This document shows, in pieces, positions 21,459 to 30,600 of a stretch of DNA of 64,000 nt. The stretch is taken from contig NZ_QOVG01000004.1 in NCBI RefSeq assembly GCF_010119615.1, positions 248,001 to 312,000 of the forward strand, written 5' to 3'. Origin of the DNA: Pseudoxanthomonas gei (GTDB lineage Bacteria > Pseudomonadota > Gammaproteobacteria > Xanthomonadales > Xanthomonadaceae). A model generated the notes under the pieces. That model was not told the DNA's origin. It made no database searches and worked only from the letters and a program-made list of their open reading frames with translations. Position 1 is the stretch's first letter. The number at the start of each line of letters is the position of its first letter. Made by a program: the position numbers and the translations under genes.

Positions 21459-21505
21459 AGACCTGCAAGACCTGCAAGACCTGCAAGACCTGCAAGACCT
21501 GCAAG
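21452..21505. repeat. 9-bp tandem repeat (six copies of ACCTGCAAG)
   Basis: Six perfect head-to-tail copies of ACCTGCAAG begin in the outer end of the last REP copy and stop seven bases before the radA stop codon. It probably arose by replication slippage from the REP tail (CACCTGCAAG). It does not alter RadA. Confidence 0.95.
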
Positions 21506-21511
21506 ACAATA

Positions 21512-22903
21512 TTATTCCGAGGCGGCTTCCAGGGCGTCGGAGAGGCGCTCCACGGCGATGACTTCCATGGCCTTGAAGGCGCCTGACTTCGGCGCGTTGC
21601 CCTTGGCCACGATGGCGCGCTTGAAGCCGTGGGTGGCCGCTTCGCGCAGGCGCTCCTCGCCATTGGGAATCGGGCGGATCTCGCCGGACAGGCCGACCTC
21701 GCCGAAGGCAATGGTCTTCTCGGCCAGCGGCTTGTCGCGCAGTGACGAAAGCACGGCCAGCAGGACGGGAAGATCGGCCGCGGTTTCCTGCACGCGGATG
21801 CCGCCGACGACGTTGACGAACACGTCCTGGTCACTGGTGACGATGCCGCCATGGCGATGCAGTACCGCCAGCAGCATGGCCAGGCGATTCTGTTCCAGGC
21901 CGACCGCCACGCGGCGCGGGTTCGACAGCGGCGACGAATCCACCAGCGCCTGCACCTCCACCAGCAACGGACGCGTGCCCTCGCGGGTAACCATCACGCA
22001 GCTACCCGGCTGCTGGGTGCTGCCGCCGGAGAGGAAGATCGCCGACGGGTTGGGCACTTCCTTCAGGCCCTTCTCGCCCATCGCGAACACGCCCAGCTCA
22101 TTGACCGCGCCAAAGCGGTTCTTGAACGCGCGCAGCACGCGGAAGCGGCTGCCGCTTTCGCCTTCGAAGTACAGCACCGCATCGACCATGTGCTCGAGCA
22201 CGCGTGGGCCGGCGATGCCGCCGTCCTTGGTCACGTGACCGATCAGGAACACCGCGGTTCCGGTTTCCTTGGCATAGCGCACCAGTCGCGCCGCGCTCTC
22301 GCGCACCTGGCTGACCGAACCGGGCGCGGCGGTCAACGACTCGGTCCACAGGGTCTGCACCGAGTCGGCGACGATGATCTTCGGCTGCGCGGCCACCGCG
22401 TGGTCGAGGATCTTCTCGATGCCGGTTTCGGCCAGCGCCTGCAGCCCGTCCATCGGCAGGCCCAGGCGCAGCGCGCGTCCTGCCACCTGGGCCAGCGATT
22501 CCTCGCCGGTGACGTACAGCGAAGGCAGGGTCTGCGACATCTGCGCCATGGCCTGCAGCAGCAGGGTCGACTTGCCGATACCGGGATCACCGCCGACCAG
22601 CACCACTGCGCCCTCGACCAGGCCGCCGCCAAGCACGCGGTCGAACTCGCCGATGCCGGTGGACACGCGCGCTTCTTCGCTGCTGCGCACGTCCTTCAAC
22701 GCGGTGATCTTCGGGGTTTCCAGCTTGCCGGCCCAGCCGCTGCGCCGCGCTGCGGGTGGCGCCGCGGAGGCGGACTCCAGCACGATTTCCGACAAGGTGT
22801 TCCAGGCGCCGCATTCGCCGCACTGGCCCTGCCACTTGTTGTGCTCGGCGCCGCATTCGGCGCAGACGTAGGCGGTGCGGGATTTCAGGGAAGCCTTGGC
22901 CAC
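21512..22903 (-). CDS. radA: DNA repair protein RadA (Sms)
   Basis: 463 residues from a GTG at 22903 (MAKASLKSRTAYVC), the usual RadA start; an upstream GTG at 22912 would add MPH. The N-terminal zinc finger has Cys14, 17, 28 and 31 (CAECGAEHNKWQGQCGEC). The RecA-like ATPase has Walker A GGDPGIGKSTLLLQ, and the RadA-specific KNRFG motif appears as FKNRFGAVNELGVF. The C-terminal Lon-protease-like domain (GGIRVQETAADLPVLLAVLSSLRDKPL...FGEVGLSGEIRPIPNGEERLREA) lacks protease activity in this family. It drives branch migration during recombination. No clear Shine-Dalgarno is visible. Confidence 0.96.
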   Translation of the reverse strand: MAKASLKSRTAYVCAECGAEHNKWQGQCGECGAWNTLSEIVLESASAAPPAARRSGWAGKLETPKITALKDVRSSEEARVSTGIGEFDRVLGGGLVEGAVVLVGGDPGIGKSTLLLQAMAQMSQTLPSLYVTGEESLAQVAGRALRLGLPMDGLQALAETGIEKILDHAVAAQPKIIVADSVQTLWTESLTAAPGSVSQVRESAARLVRYAKETGTAVFLIGHVTKDGGIAGPRVLEHMVDAVLYFEGESGSRFRVLRAFKNRFGAVNELGVFAMGEKGLKEVPNPSAIFLSGGSTQQPGSCVMVTREGTRPLLVEVQALVDSSPLSNPRRVAVGLEQNRLAMLLAVLHRHGGIVTSDQDVFVNVVGGIRVQETAADLPVLLAVLSSLRDKPLAEKTIAFGEVGLSGEIRPIPNGEERLREAATHGFKRAIVAKGNAPKSGAFKAMEVIAVERLSDALEAASE

Positions 22904-22981
22904 GTGCGGCACCGGATACGGATGGGGGCGCCTACTCTAGCCGTGCGCGGTCTCCGCTGGCGAGACACGCGGACCTCTGCG

Positions 22982-23320
22982 TCATTCAGTCGCGACAACA
23001 GCCGCCAGTTCATTGCCATTGGGATCCAGGAACTGGAACCGGCGGCCACCCGGAAACGCGAAGATCGGTCGCACGATCCTGCCGCCGGCGGCGATCACGG
23101 CCTGCAGGGTGGCTTCCAGGTCATCGACCGCAATCACCGGCAGTGGCGCCTGGGTGGCTTCCGCCGCATCGCCCTGCAGGCCGATGTCGACGTCACCGGT
23201 CAGGGTGGAGGCATAGCTGGGCCCGAAATCGGTCAGTTGCCAGTCGAAAATCTCGGCGTAGAACTTCTTCGCCGCCGCGATATCGGCAGCGGGCAATTCG
23301 ATGTAGTTCGGACGGGCCAT
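22982..23320 (-). CDS. VOC-family (glyoxalase/bleomycin-resistance fold) protein
   Basis: 112 residues from ATG 23320 (MARPNYIELPAADIAAAKKFYAEIFDWQL). It carries paired beta-alpha-beta-beta-beta modules typical of the vicinal oxygen chelate fold, with FQFLDPNGNELAAVV at the C-terminus. These proteins include glyoxalases, dioxygenases and antibiotic-binding proteins. The substrate is not predictable. AGGCGAAACC precedes the ATG. It stands alone on the minus strand between radA and the sterol desaturase gene. Confidence 0.85.
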   Translation of the reverse strand: MARPNYIELPAADIAAAKKFYAEIFDWQLTDFGPSYASTLTGDVDIGLQGDAAEATQAPLPVIAVDDLEATLQAVIAAGGRIVRPIFAFPGGRRFQFLDPNGNELAAVVATE

Positions 23321-23351
23321 GGTTTCGCCTTGCTGAAGTGGGTGGCCCAGT

Positions 23352-24620
23352 CTATCGGTGCGTGGTCGCCGCAAGCGAGACGCCGTCCGGCGGCGGCAGG
23401 CCACGCCAGGCCAGCAGCAAGCCGATGACACTGGCCGCGCCGATCGCCGCAAAGGCGATGCGCAGTGCCATGGGCAGCACGCTGCCATCCAGCCATTGGC
23501 CCGTGACCACAGGCACCAGCGTCAGCACCAGCAAACGTGGCAACTCGAGCCAGGGCGCAAACCTGCGCCCTTCCAGCAACGCCCCGATCACGCCCAGCGA
23601 GCCGACCAGGAATACCAGGTAGGCGAGCACCGGCAGCAGCGCCAGCGTCGGTGCCACCTGCAGGAAATGCACGCCCATGCCCAGCACCAGCGCGAACTGC
23701 AGCAGGCAATAGATCGACATGGCACGCGCTACCGGCGGGTCGTAGTCGGCACGCTGCAGGTCGAATTCGGGTTTGGGGAAACGTTCCGCCACATCGGCCG
23801 GCCGCCAGCCCGGGCGCGCGACCCACACGCGCAACTTGTCACGCCAGCGCCGTGCATGCCACGCGCCCTTGGCCATGGCCCAGTACACCTCGGCGTTGGC
23901 CCACAACGGATTCCAGCTGCGCAACGGCGCGCGCGTGCCGTAGATGGGCCGGTCGACGTCGTCTTCCTCGACGAAGCTGCCGAACAACCGGTCCCAGATA
24001 ATGAAGATGCCGCCGTAGTTGCGGTCCAGGTAGCGATCGTTGACCGCATGGTGGGCGCGGTGGTTGGACGGCGAGGCGAACACGCGATCGAACCAGCCCA
24101 GCTTGCCGATCAGTTCGGTATGGATCCAGTACTGGTACAGCAGGTCGATGACGGCCACGACCGCGAACACTTCCACCGGATAGCCCAGCAGCGCCATCGG
24201 CAGGTAGAACACCCAGCCCAGCAGCACGCCGCTGCCGGTCTGACGCAGCGCGGTGCTCAGGTTGTACAGCTCGCTCTGGTGGTGGACCACGTGCGCGGCC
24301 CACAGCACGTTCACTTCATGGCCCATGCGGTGCAGCCAGTAGTAGCAGAAGTCGTACAGCACCAGCGCGCTGATCCAGACCCAGGCCTTGTCCGTGGGCA
24401 GGTCGAACAGCGCCACCCGCTGGACCACCCAGGCGTAGATGCCGATGGTCAGCACCTTGGCGAACACGCCGACGATCTGCGACAGCACGCCCAGGCCGAT
24501 GCTGTTGATGGCATCGTTGAGGCGGTACACGCGGCGCTTCATGATCCACGCCGCCAGCAGTTCCAGCGCCATCAGGATGAAGAACCCGGGGATGGCGAAC
24601 AGCATGATCTTTTCCGCCAT
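23352..24620 (-). CDS. Sterol desaturase/fatty-acid hydroxylase family membrane enzyme
   Basis: 422 residues from ATG 24620. The N-terminal half has the di-iron histidine boxes of the FA_hydroxylase superfamily: HRMGHE (about 95), HVVHHQ (about 110) and HRAHHAVNDRYLDRNYGG (about 190-200). Several membrane helices lie before, between and after these. The C-terminal 120 residues add four more hydrophobic segments (LLQFALVLGMGVHFLQVAPTLALL...). The overall layout resembles TMEM195/alkylglycerol monooxygenase-like proteins. Its start is two bases from the stop of the lysoplasmalogenase gene, and both act on ether lipids in animals (AGMO and TMEM86), so a joint role in ether or plasmalogen-like lipid turnover is an attractive inference. 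Confidence 0.88.
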   Translation of the reverse strand: MAEKIMLFAIPGFFILMALELLAAWIMKRRVYRLNDAINSIGLGVLSQIVGVFAKVLTIGIYAWVVQRVALFDLPTDKAWVWISALVLYDFCYYWLHRMGHEVNVLWAAHVVHHQSELYNLSTALRQTGSGVLLGWVFYLPMALLGYPVEVFAVVAVIDLLYQYWIHTELIGKLGWFDRVFASPSNHRAHHAVNDRYLDRNYGGIFIIWDRLFGSFVEEDDVDRPIYGTRAPLRSWNPLWANAEVYWAMAKGAWHARRWRDKLRVWVARPGWRPADVAERFPKPEFDLQRADYDPPVARAMSIYCLLQFALVLGMGVHFLQVAPTLALLPVLAYLVFLVGSLGVIGALLEGRRFAPWLELPRLLVLTLVPVVTGQWLDGSVLPMALRIAFAAIGAASVIGLLLAWRGLPPPDGVSLAATTHR

Positions 24621-24622
24621 GG

Positions 24623-25315
24623 TCACTGCCCTCCCGTGTGCAGGTCGACCGAACGCGCGATGTACCACTGCGCGACGTAATAAGTGGCCAGCACCCACAG
24701 CGAAGCCAGCGGGATGCCGCCGCCGAAGCGGTTCCAGGCCAATAGTGTATCGCTGAGCACGAACAGCGCCGCGCCGATCGCCGCGGCGCGCGCACTGCCT
24801 GCCAGCCCCGGCTGCGCCCCTGCATTGCGCAGGCTGCGTGAGCGTGCCAAAGCCAGCCCCGCCATCACCACCAGCGCCGCCACATAGACCAGCACCGGTA
24901 CGCGCATGTCGGCCGGCAACCTCGGCAACAGGCCGTAGAGATTGACCCCGCCAAACACGGCGAACAGGGCAATGCAGGCGAGCCGCGTGCGTGCGTCCGA
25001 TCCCGGCGCGAACGCGGCGATGTAGCAGAGGTGCGCCAGCAGGAAGGCGACCAGCCCCGGCAGGAACAGGTCGGCCGGCAGCATCAGGCAGACGTCACCG
25101 ACCAGGGAGAAGAACAATCCAAGCAGGATCGTTGCGCGATAGCGCGGCGAGACCGGACTGGCTGCGGTCGACGCCAGCACAAGCAAAAGCAAGGTGGCCA
25201 GCGGTTTGGCCAGGAAATGCAGCCATGCCCAGGCGCTTCCGGCCAACGCAGCAGCAATTGCGCAGGCGGCGGCAATGGTGATGCCCAGGGTCAGGCCAGG
25301 ACGGAGCGCGGTCAT
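24623..25315 (-). CDS. YhhN/TMEM86-family lysoplasmalogenase-like protein
   Basis: 230 residues with about eight membrane helices. Family motifs are visible: FLAKPLATLLLL near the N-terminus, GLFFSLVGDVCLMLP (Asp), ALFVLSDTLLAWNRF (Asp) and TYYVAQWYIARS at the C-terminus. Characterised members hydrolyse the vinyl-ether bond of lysoplasmalogens. It is immediately upstream of, and co-transcribed with, the sterol-desaturase-like gene (2-base gap). The substrate in this organism is unknown. Confidence 0.88.
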   Translation of the reverse strand: MTALRPGLTLGITIAAACAIAAALAGSAWAWLHFLAKPLATLLLLVLASTAASPVSPRYRATILLGLFFSLVGDVCLMLPADLFLPGLVAFLLAHLCYIAAFAPGSDARTRLACIALFAVFGGVNLYGLLPRLPADMRVPVLVYVAALVVMAGLALARSRSLRNAGAQPGLAGSARAAAIGAALFVLSDTLLAWNRFGGGIPLASLWVLATYYVAQWYIARSVDLHTGGQ

Positions 25316-25488
25316 GGGGGCGAGCTGGTTCGGATGACGATGTCCATACCTTACCGTATGCCACCGCCATCGCCCAGCGCGGCCGTCATTCAGGGCTTAG
25401 GTTGGCCGAAGCACCCCATCCGTCCCAACTCGTGCTGGTGGCGAAACCACCGTAACGTGCCGCGTACACGCGGCGGGCCCGCGGGTGC

Positions 25489-25923
25489 TCAAGGCTTGGG
25501 CTTGGCCAGTGCGGCCACCAGGCCCACGTATTCCTTGAAATCCAGGCTGCGGTTCCTGTCTGCATCGAAAGTGGCCATGGTCGGCGCAGCGGCGCCGGCC
25601 TTGCGGACAAGATCAAGTTTCAGGTATTCCGCATCGTCGAGGGTGCCGTTCCGGTCCGCGTCCTTGGCCGCGAAGTTGTCGCGCAGGTTGCGCAGGGTGT
25701 TGACGGCCTGCACTTCCCGCCATCCGGCGCCGAACTCGGCCCCCGACAGGCTGCCATCGTTATTCGTGTCCCAACGCTTGAAGGTAGTGCCGGCATCGGC
25801 CGTCCCCTGCGTCTGCGCCACCGGCGCCGGCGCCGGGTCGGGAGCCTGCGCCGAGGCGCTGGCGCTGGCGCTGGCCAGCAGCATGCAGGCCAGCCCGGTG
25901 CGAATTACCGTGGACATCTTCAT
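25489..25923 (-). CDS. Secreted EF-hand calcium-binding protein
   Basis: 144 residues with a signal peptide (MKMSTVIRTGLACMLLASASASASAQA). Three EF-hand loops follow: DTNNDGSLSGAEF, DADRNGTLDDAEY and DADRNRSLDFKEY. The third has Arg in place of the usual Gly at position 6 of the loop and may bind calcium poorly. It is probably periplasmic. Its ATG overlaps the TGA of the preceding gene (ATGA), so the two are translationally coupled. Its function is unknown; small calmodulin-like periplasmic proteins are common in Xanthomonadaceae. Confidence 0.88.
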   Translation of the reverse strand: MKMSTVIRTGLACMLLASASASASAQAPDPAPAPVAQTQGTADAGTTFKRWDTNNDGSLSGAEFGAGWREVQAVNTLRNLRDNFAAKDADRNGTLDDAEYLKLDLVRKAGAAAPTMATFDADRNRSLDFKEYVGLVAALAKPKP

Positions 25924-27176
25924 GCAATCGCTTCCTGCTGGAGTTCTGTTTCAAAGGTGATCAGGTCCCTGATTTCAGGCGTGCGCAGTCCCACCATCAT
26001 CGGGTGGCGCACGTTGGGCAGGAAGCACAGGTCGAAGATCTCGGTGATGTCGCCATCGAAGCGGATCCAGTGCTGCACGTCGCCATTGGCCAGCGACACG
26101 ATCTGCACCCCGCACCACGGCTCCACATCGCGCCTGGTCAGTTCCTGGTCCAGCTGCAGGCCCTCGAAGCGCTGGTTGCGCGGCTTGGACAGGCCCACCG
26201 CCGCCATGTTGCCGATGATCGACAGCCCGCGGGCGAAGCCGGGCAGGAAGGTCAACGGCACGAACGCCTTGTTCTCGAAGTCCACCCAGCCCAGCTGGCC
26301 GGTGCCGGCATTGAGCAGCCACAGCTTGCCGTTGGCCCAGCGCGGGGAGTGCGGCATGGACAGGCCTTCGCAGACGATCTCGTTGCTGTCGATGTCGATG
26401 ACGACCCCGCCGTCCTTGCGGCGGTCGCGCCAGCCATCGACCGCATCGGACTTGCACACCGCGGTGACGTACTTGGGCTCCCCATCGACCATCGCCAGGC
26501 CATTGAGGTGGCAACGGTCCTCCGGGGCCAGCTTGCTGATGAAGTCCGGTTTCCAGATCACCTTGAAGCTGTGGGTCATGCTCAGCTCGGCCAGGCATGA
26601 GTACTTGGTGTTGACGAACACCACCTTGCCATTCTTGCGGATGCCCAGTTCGTGGATGTCCAGGTCGCCGATGGTCTGGGCGTTGCGCGGCACGTAGCAC
26701 TTGTCGAACTGGCCGTGGATGACCTCGTTGGAACGCAGCACGTTCTCGAAGCGCCACAGCTGGTACAGCCCGCCCAGGTACAGCCGCTGGGCATTGCCGA
26801 CGATGCCCATGGCGCGTTCGAAGATGCGTTCGAAGAAGGACACCCGTCCGCTCTTGTCGCTGCCGACCAGGTAGACCCGGCCGGTCTGGTAGGAAGAGAT
26901 CGCCAGCGACAGGCGATTGCCGGCCAGCCAGGCGGCCAGGCCGCGCGAGCAGCTCTTCTCCACCTTCATCTGGGTGATGTCCAGCGGAGCCTTGGGCCCA
27001 GCGCCAGTCGCGGACGGCACTGCCACATCAGGCGTGCCGGAAGGTTCGGGCGTGGGAATCTGCGCCTCGGCGGTGACTGGCTCCAGGCCTGCTCCATCGT
27101 CGACGCTGGCATCGCTAGTGGTGACTTCAGCGTCGACGACTTCTGCGTCGGCGCGACTACTTTTCCTGCTTGCCAT
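25920..27176 (-). CDS. TIGR03032-family protein
   Basis: 418 residues from ATG 27176 with GGAGAG upstream; an in-frame TTG five codons earlier is possible. The first 75 residues are acidic, Pro/Ala/Ser-rich and probably disordered (DAEVTTSDASVDDGAGLEPV). The remainder matches the TIGR03032/DUF4915 type: SCSRGLAAWLAGNRLSLAISSYQTGRVYLVG, FENVLRSNEVIHGQFDKCYVPRNAQTIGDLDIHELGI, CHLNGLAMVDGEPKYVTAVCKSD, GLSMPHSPRWANGKLWLLNAGTGQLGWVDFEN, LPGFARGLSIIGN. Such repeats suggest a beta-propeller. The biochemical role is unknown. There is no signal peptide, although its coupled downstream partner is secreted. Confidence 0.85.
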   Translation of the reverse strand: MASRKSSRADAEVVDAEVTTSDASVDDGAGLEPVTAEAQIPTPEPSGTPDVAVPSATGAGPKAPLDITQMKVEKSCSRGLAAWLAGNRLSLAISSYQTGRVYLVGSDKSGRVSFFERIFERAMGIVGNAQRLYLGGLYQLWRFENVLRSNEVIHGQFDKCYVPRNAQTIGDLDIHELGIRKNGKVVFVNTKYSCLAELSMTHSFKVIWKPDFISKLAPEDRCHLNGLAMVDGEPKYVTAVCKSDAVDGWRDRRKDGGVVIDIDSNEIVCEGLSMPHSPRWANGKLWLLNAGTGQLGWVDFENKAFVPLTFLPGFARGLSIIGNMAAVGLSKPRNQRFEGLQLDQELTRRDVEPWCGVQIVSLANGDVQHWIRFDGDITEIFDLCFLPNVRHPMMVGLRTPEIRDLITFETELQQEAIA

Positions 27177-27300
27177 CGAACTCTCCGTCAATCAGTGTGC
27201 CAACCGCATTGTCACCGTATTACCTACTGGAAACCGCGCGGGTCAAACTCGCAGACGGGCGGCGGCAACGCGTTCCTGCTGCACCTGCGCAGCTCTTGCT

Positions 27301-27348
27301 GTTCCTGTTCCTGTTCCTGTTCCTGTTGCTGTTGCTGTTGCTGTTGCT
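27301..27348. repeat. 6-bp tandem repeats upstream of the TIGR03032 gene
   Basis: Four copies of GTTCCT followed by four copies of GTTGCT, a microsatellite 125 bases upstream of the start of the TIGR03032-family gene. Copy number changes here could alter spacing of upstream control sites. No coding role is supported. Confidence 0.95.
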
Positions 27349-27356
27349 TCTAGCCT

Positions 27357-27383
27357 CCTCCCTTGCGCGAAGCGCAGGGGAGG
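27357..27383. repeat. GC-rich hairpin next to the microsatellite
   Basis: 12-bp imperfect inverted repeat CCTCCCTTGCGC / GCGCAGGGGAGG with a 3-nt loop. It resembles the interspersed palindromes common in Xanthomonadaceae intergenic regions. Confidence 0.7.
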
Positions 27384-27393
27384 ATTGAGGAGG

Positions 27394-27533
27394 GGTGCTC
27401 TTGCTCTGCTCCTGGTGCTCTTGCTCTGCTCCTGGTGCTCTTGCTCTGCTCCTGGTGCTCTTGCTCTGCTCCTGGTGCTCTTGCTCTGCTCCCGGTGCTC
27501 TTGCTCTGCTCCTGGTGTTCTTGCTCTGCCCGG
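27394..27533. repeat. 20-bp minisatellite (six full copies plus a partial)
   Basis: Unit TTGCTCTGCTCCTGGTGCTC repeats head to tail from 27401 to 27520, with single-base variants in the last copies and partial units at both ends. The unit length is not a multiple of three, so it cannot encode a regular peptide repeat. It lies in the 466-bp gap between the TIGR03032 gene and the 3' end of the autotransporter gene; no gene is seen in this gap. Confidence 0.95.
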
Positions 27534-27558
27534 AAGTTGTCACCCGAAAACAGGATGA

Positions 27559-27578
27559 ATCCCAGCGTTCGCTGGGAT
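27559..27578. repeat. REP-like hairpin at the 3' end of the autotransporter gene
   Basis: Perfect 8-bp stem ATCCCAGC / GCTGGGAT with a GTTC loop. It is a known type of interspersed palindrome in Xanthomonadaceae, 65 bases after the autotransporter stop, and may stabilise or end the transcript. Confidence 0.75.
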
Positions 27579-27642
27579 GACGATCCTGAAGGTGGATGCA
27601 TCCCGGACGTTGCCGTTATCGCAAGGCAACGTCCCGCATTGA

Positions 27643-30600
27643 TCACCAGGCGAAGCGCATGCCCACCTGTCCGCTGACGATGCTTTCCAGCGCGCCGCCG
27701 TCCTGCCAGTTGGCACCGCCGAACACCGACAGGCGACCGATGTCGACGTTCAAGCCCGCTTCAACCAGCGCGTTGGTGCCGTCGGCGCTGGTGCGGCCGG
27801 AGAAGTCGTCATTGATGGAGAAGCTGTTCTCGCCATCGAACTCGCGTACGGCGTTGATCGAGGCGTACGGTGTCCACACCGCGCTGCCGCTGGCGAAGCC
27901 CTGGCGGAACATCACGCCCGCACGCACGCGTGAGGAATCGCCGCCTTCGGACTGGAAGCTGGCCAACCGGCCCGGCAAGGCCTGGATGTCGTCCACGGTG
28001 ATGCGCGTGTACTGCAGCTGCGGTTCGACCTTCAGGCCGTTGCCCAGCGTCCAGGCATAACCGGCTTCCAGGCTCACCGCATCGGCGTCGCCGCTGGTGC
28101 GTATCTGGCCGACGCTGGTGTTGAGCTTGGCGTCGAAGCTCATGCGGCGATACGAACCATCGAGGTAGAAACCCGACGGAGAGATCCAGGTGGCGTAGGC
28201 GCCGACCGAATCGCCTTCTATCCGGCTGCTGCCCTGGCCTTCGCCCAGCAGGTGCTGGCGCCCGTCGGCCTTGGCTGCGAGCAGGCCCAGGCTGAACTCA
28301 TCGGAGAGAGCGAAGTCGGCGCCCACTTCGGTGCCGGAGTTGCGCTGGTCGAACGCGAAGTTGCCGTCCTGGCCGAAGTTGCTGGCGCTGTGCTGCGGAC
28401 TGACCACGCCGCTGTCCTGGAACAGGCGCGCCCACATGGCCACCCCACCACGGCGGAAGGAGTCGATCACGCCCATGCGCTGGCGCCAGGTACCGACCTG
28501 GCTGCTCAGCAGGCTCTGCGCACCCGGGGCGATGGTCGCTGCCAATGTGCCCGAATCGCTCAGGCCACTGACTTTCATGCCCAGAGAGAACACGTCAGCG
28601 ATCGCGTTGCTGGGATCGATGGCCGCTTCCAGTTCGGTGTCGTAGGTCAGGGTAAGGAAGCTCTGGTCCGGGTCGTAGCGCACTTCGCCCAGGGCGAAGG
28701 AGCTGGCGGTGGAATCGCCGGAGACATAGACCAGAGGAATGTTCGCGTCCTTGGTCGTGGGCAGGGTCATCAGCGCCACGTTGATCTTGCTGGTGCTGCC
28801 GGAGACGACGTTGCCATTGACGTACAGCAGGTCGCTGCCGCTGTTGAGCCCGCTGACATCAAGGTTGATCGTCCCGTTACCGTCGAAGTCGCCGTTGAGG
28901 GTCAGGATGTCGTCGGCGGCGCCGTCGCGGAAGTCTATGATGCCGCTGTTGGTGAAGGCGATGGCGTTCTGTGCGCCCAGGTCGAGGGTGTTGTCGCCCG
29001 AGACCCGGATCAGCCCGCTACTGCTGAAGGCGTTGTCGAAGCTGGCCGCATCGCCCAGGCTGATGGCGGCGTTGTCCAGCAGGATCGTGCCCGCACTGGT
29101 GACGGTGTCGATGCCGGCGCCGAAGTCCGAGGAACCGGTGGCATGCCACAGGGCTCCGACGGCGTTGTCCAGCGTGTCGTTGCCCGCCTGGGTGGCCACG
29201 GCGCCGTTCAAGGTACCGGTGTTCTGGATCAGGTCGGTCGAGTCGCCGGTGCGCACGGCGATCCCGGCGCCCCCGGAGAAGGCGCTGATGGTGCCGCTGT
29301 TGACCAAGGTGGTGGCGGTGAGGCTGTCCAGCTGCACGCCCACGGCCAGGTCGGCGTCGGTGGCGTTGATGGTGCCGCTGTTGCTGAAGGCCACCGCGCC
29401 GGTGGAGGCGATGCGCGCACCGAACGTGTCGCCGCCGCCGATGAACTCGGCCTGCAGGATACCTGCGTTGCTCCCGCTCAATGCATCGCCGCTAAGGGAC
29501 AGGGCGATGGCGGTGCCGCTGAGGCCCGTGGCCTGCACGACGACGACACTGTCTTCTCCCAGCACCGTGGCCACCGAGACGGCAGAGCCGAGCACGCCAT
29601 TGGCGTACACCGCACCAGGGCCTGTCGCCACCGCCTGGATGCGGCCATCGTTGGCGATGTTCACCGCACCGTTGGTGGCGACGCTGACGGCGGAGATGCC
29701 GTTGGCGGTCGCCGCGCCCGTGCCTTCGCCGGTGACCGAGGCCACGACGGAGATGGAGCCTGCGTTGGTAACGGTGATGATGCCTTCGCCGTTGCTTTCG
29801 CCGTCGAAGATTCCGTAATAGCCGCCGTCGTAATAGAAAGTATCGTGCTGGGCGCCGATACCGATCGCCAGCGCGGTGCCGTCTGCATAGACTGCTTCGG
29901 CCGATACCGTGATCGATCCAATATTGGTCAGCGCTATTTCGCTGACGTCTTCGTCAAGTGAGCCGTAGGTAGAGGCCATCATGCCCGCCGCCGTGGTGGC
30001 CCAGCCTTCCAAAGTCTGGCCTTCGGGGGTATAGCCTTCACCCTTGGCCGACACGGTGATGATCCCGGCGTTGGTCGAGTCGATGTCGCCGTAGTCGCCG
30101 ACCGTCAGAATGCCCGCAGCAAATGCGCCACCCGAATAGTAGGAACCGTAGCGTTTCATCTCCGTTGAACTGCTGGAATGGACCGAAGCGGAAATCGTGC
30201 CGGCGTTGACGACAGTGATATCGCCCGCATAGTAGCCGTGGTAGTGGCCGTGCCCACTGGCTGCCAGGATGCCGACGGCCGATCCGACGGTCGCGCCGCT
30301 GAAGCAAGCGTAGGCGAACGCAGCAGAATCGCAGGTTGCAGCGGTCGCCTCCGCCACGATATCGCCCGTGTTCTCCACGACGAGGTTATTCGTGAAACTC
30401 GTCGCCAGCACACCCATCGCCTTGACGCCACCGCGGAAATCGTCTTCGTTGGTTCCGGCATGATTGATTGCCGAGATGGAGCCGCTGTTGCTGATGACGA
30501 GGTCGCTGCTGATCGGCGTGCCTCCAGTCAACAACAGGTTATTGAAGCTTGTGGCCAGCACACCGTAAGCAAAGCCGCCTGCAGCCAGCGTCGTCACGTC

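Noticed and set aside
27394-27533. CRISPR-like array
   Set aside because: Repeats are directly adjacent with no unique spacers, so it is a tandem minisatellite.
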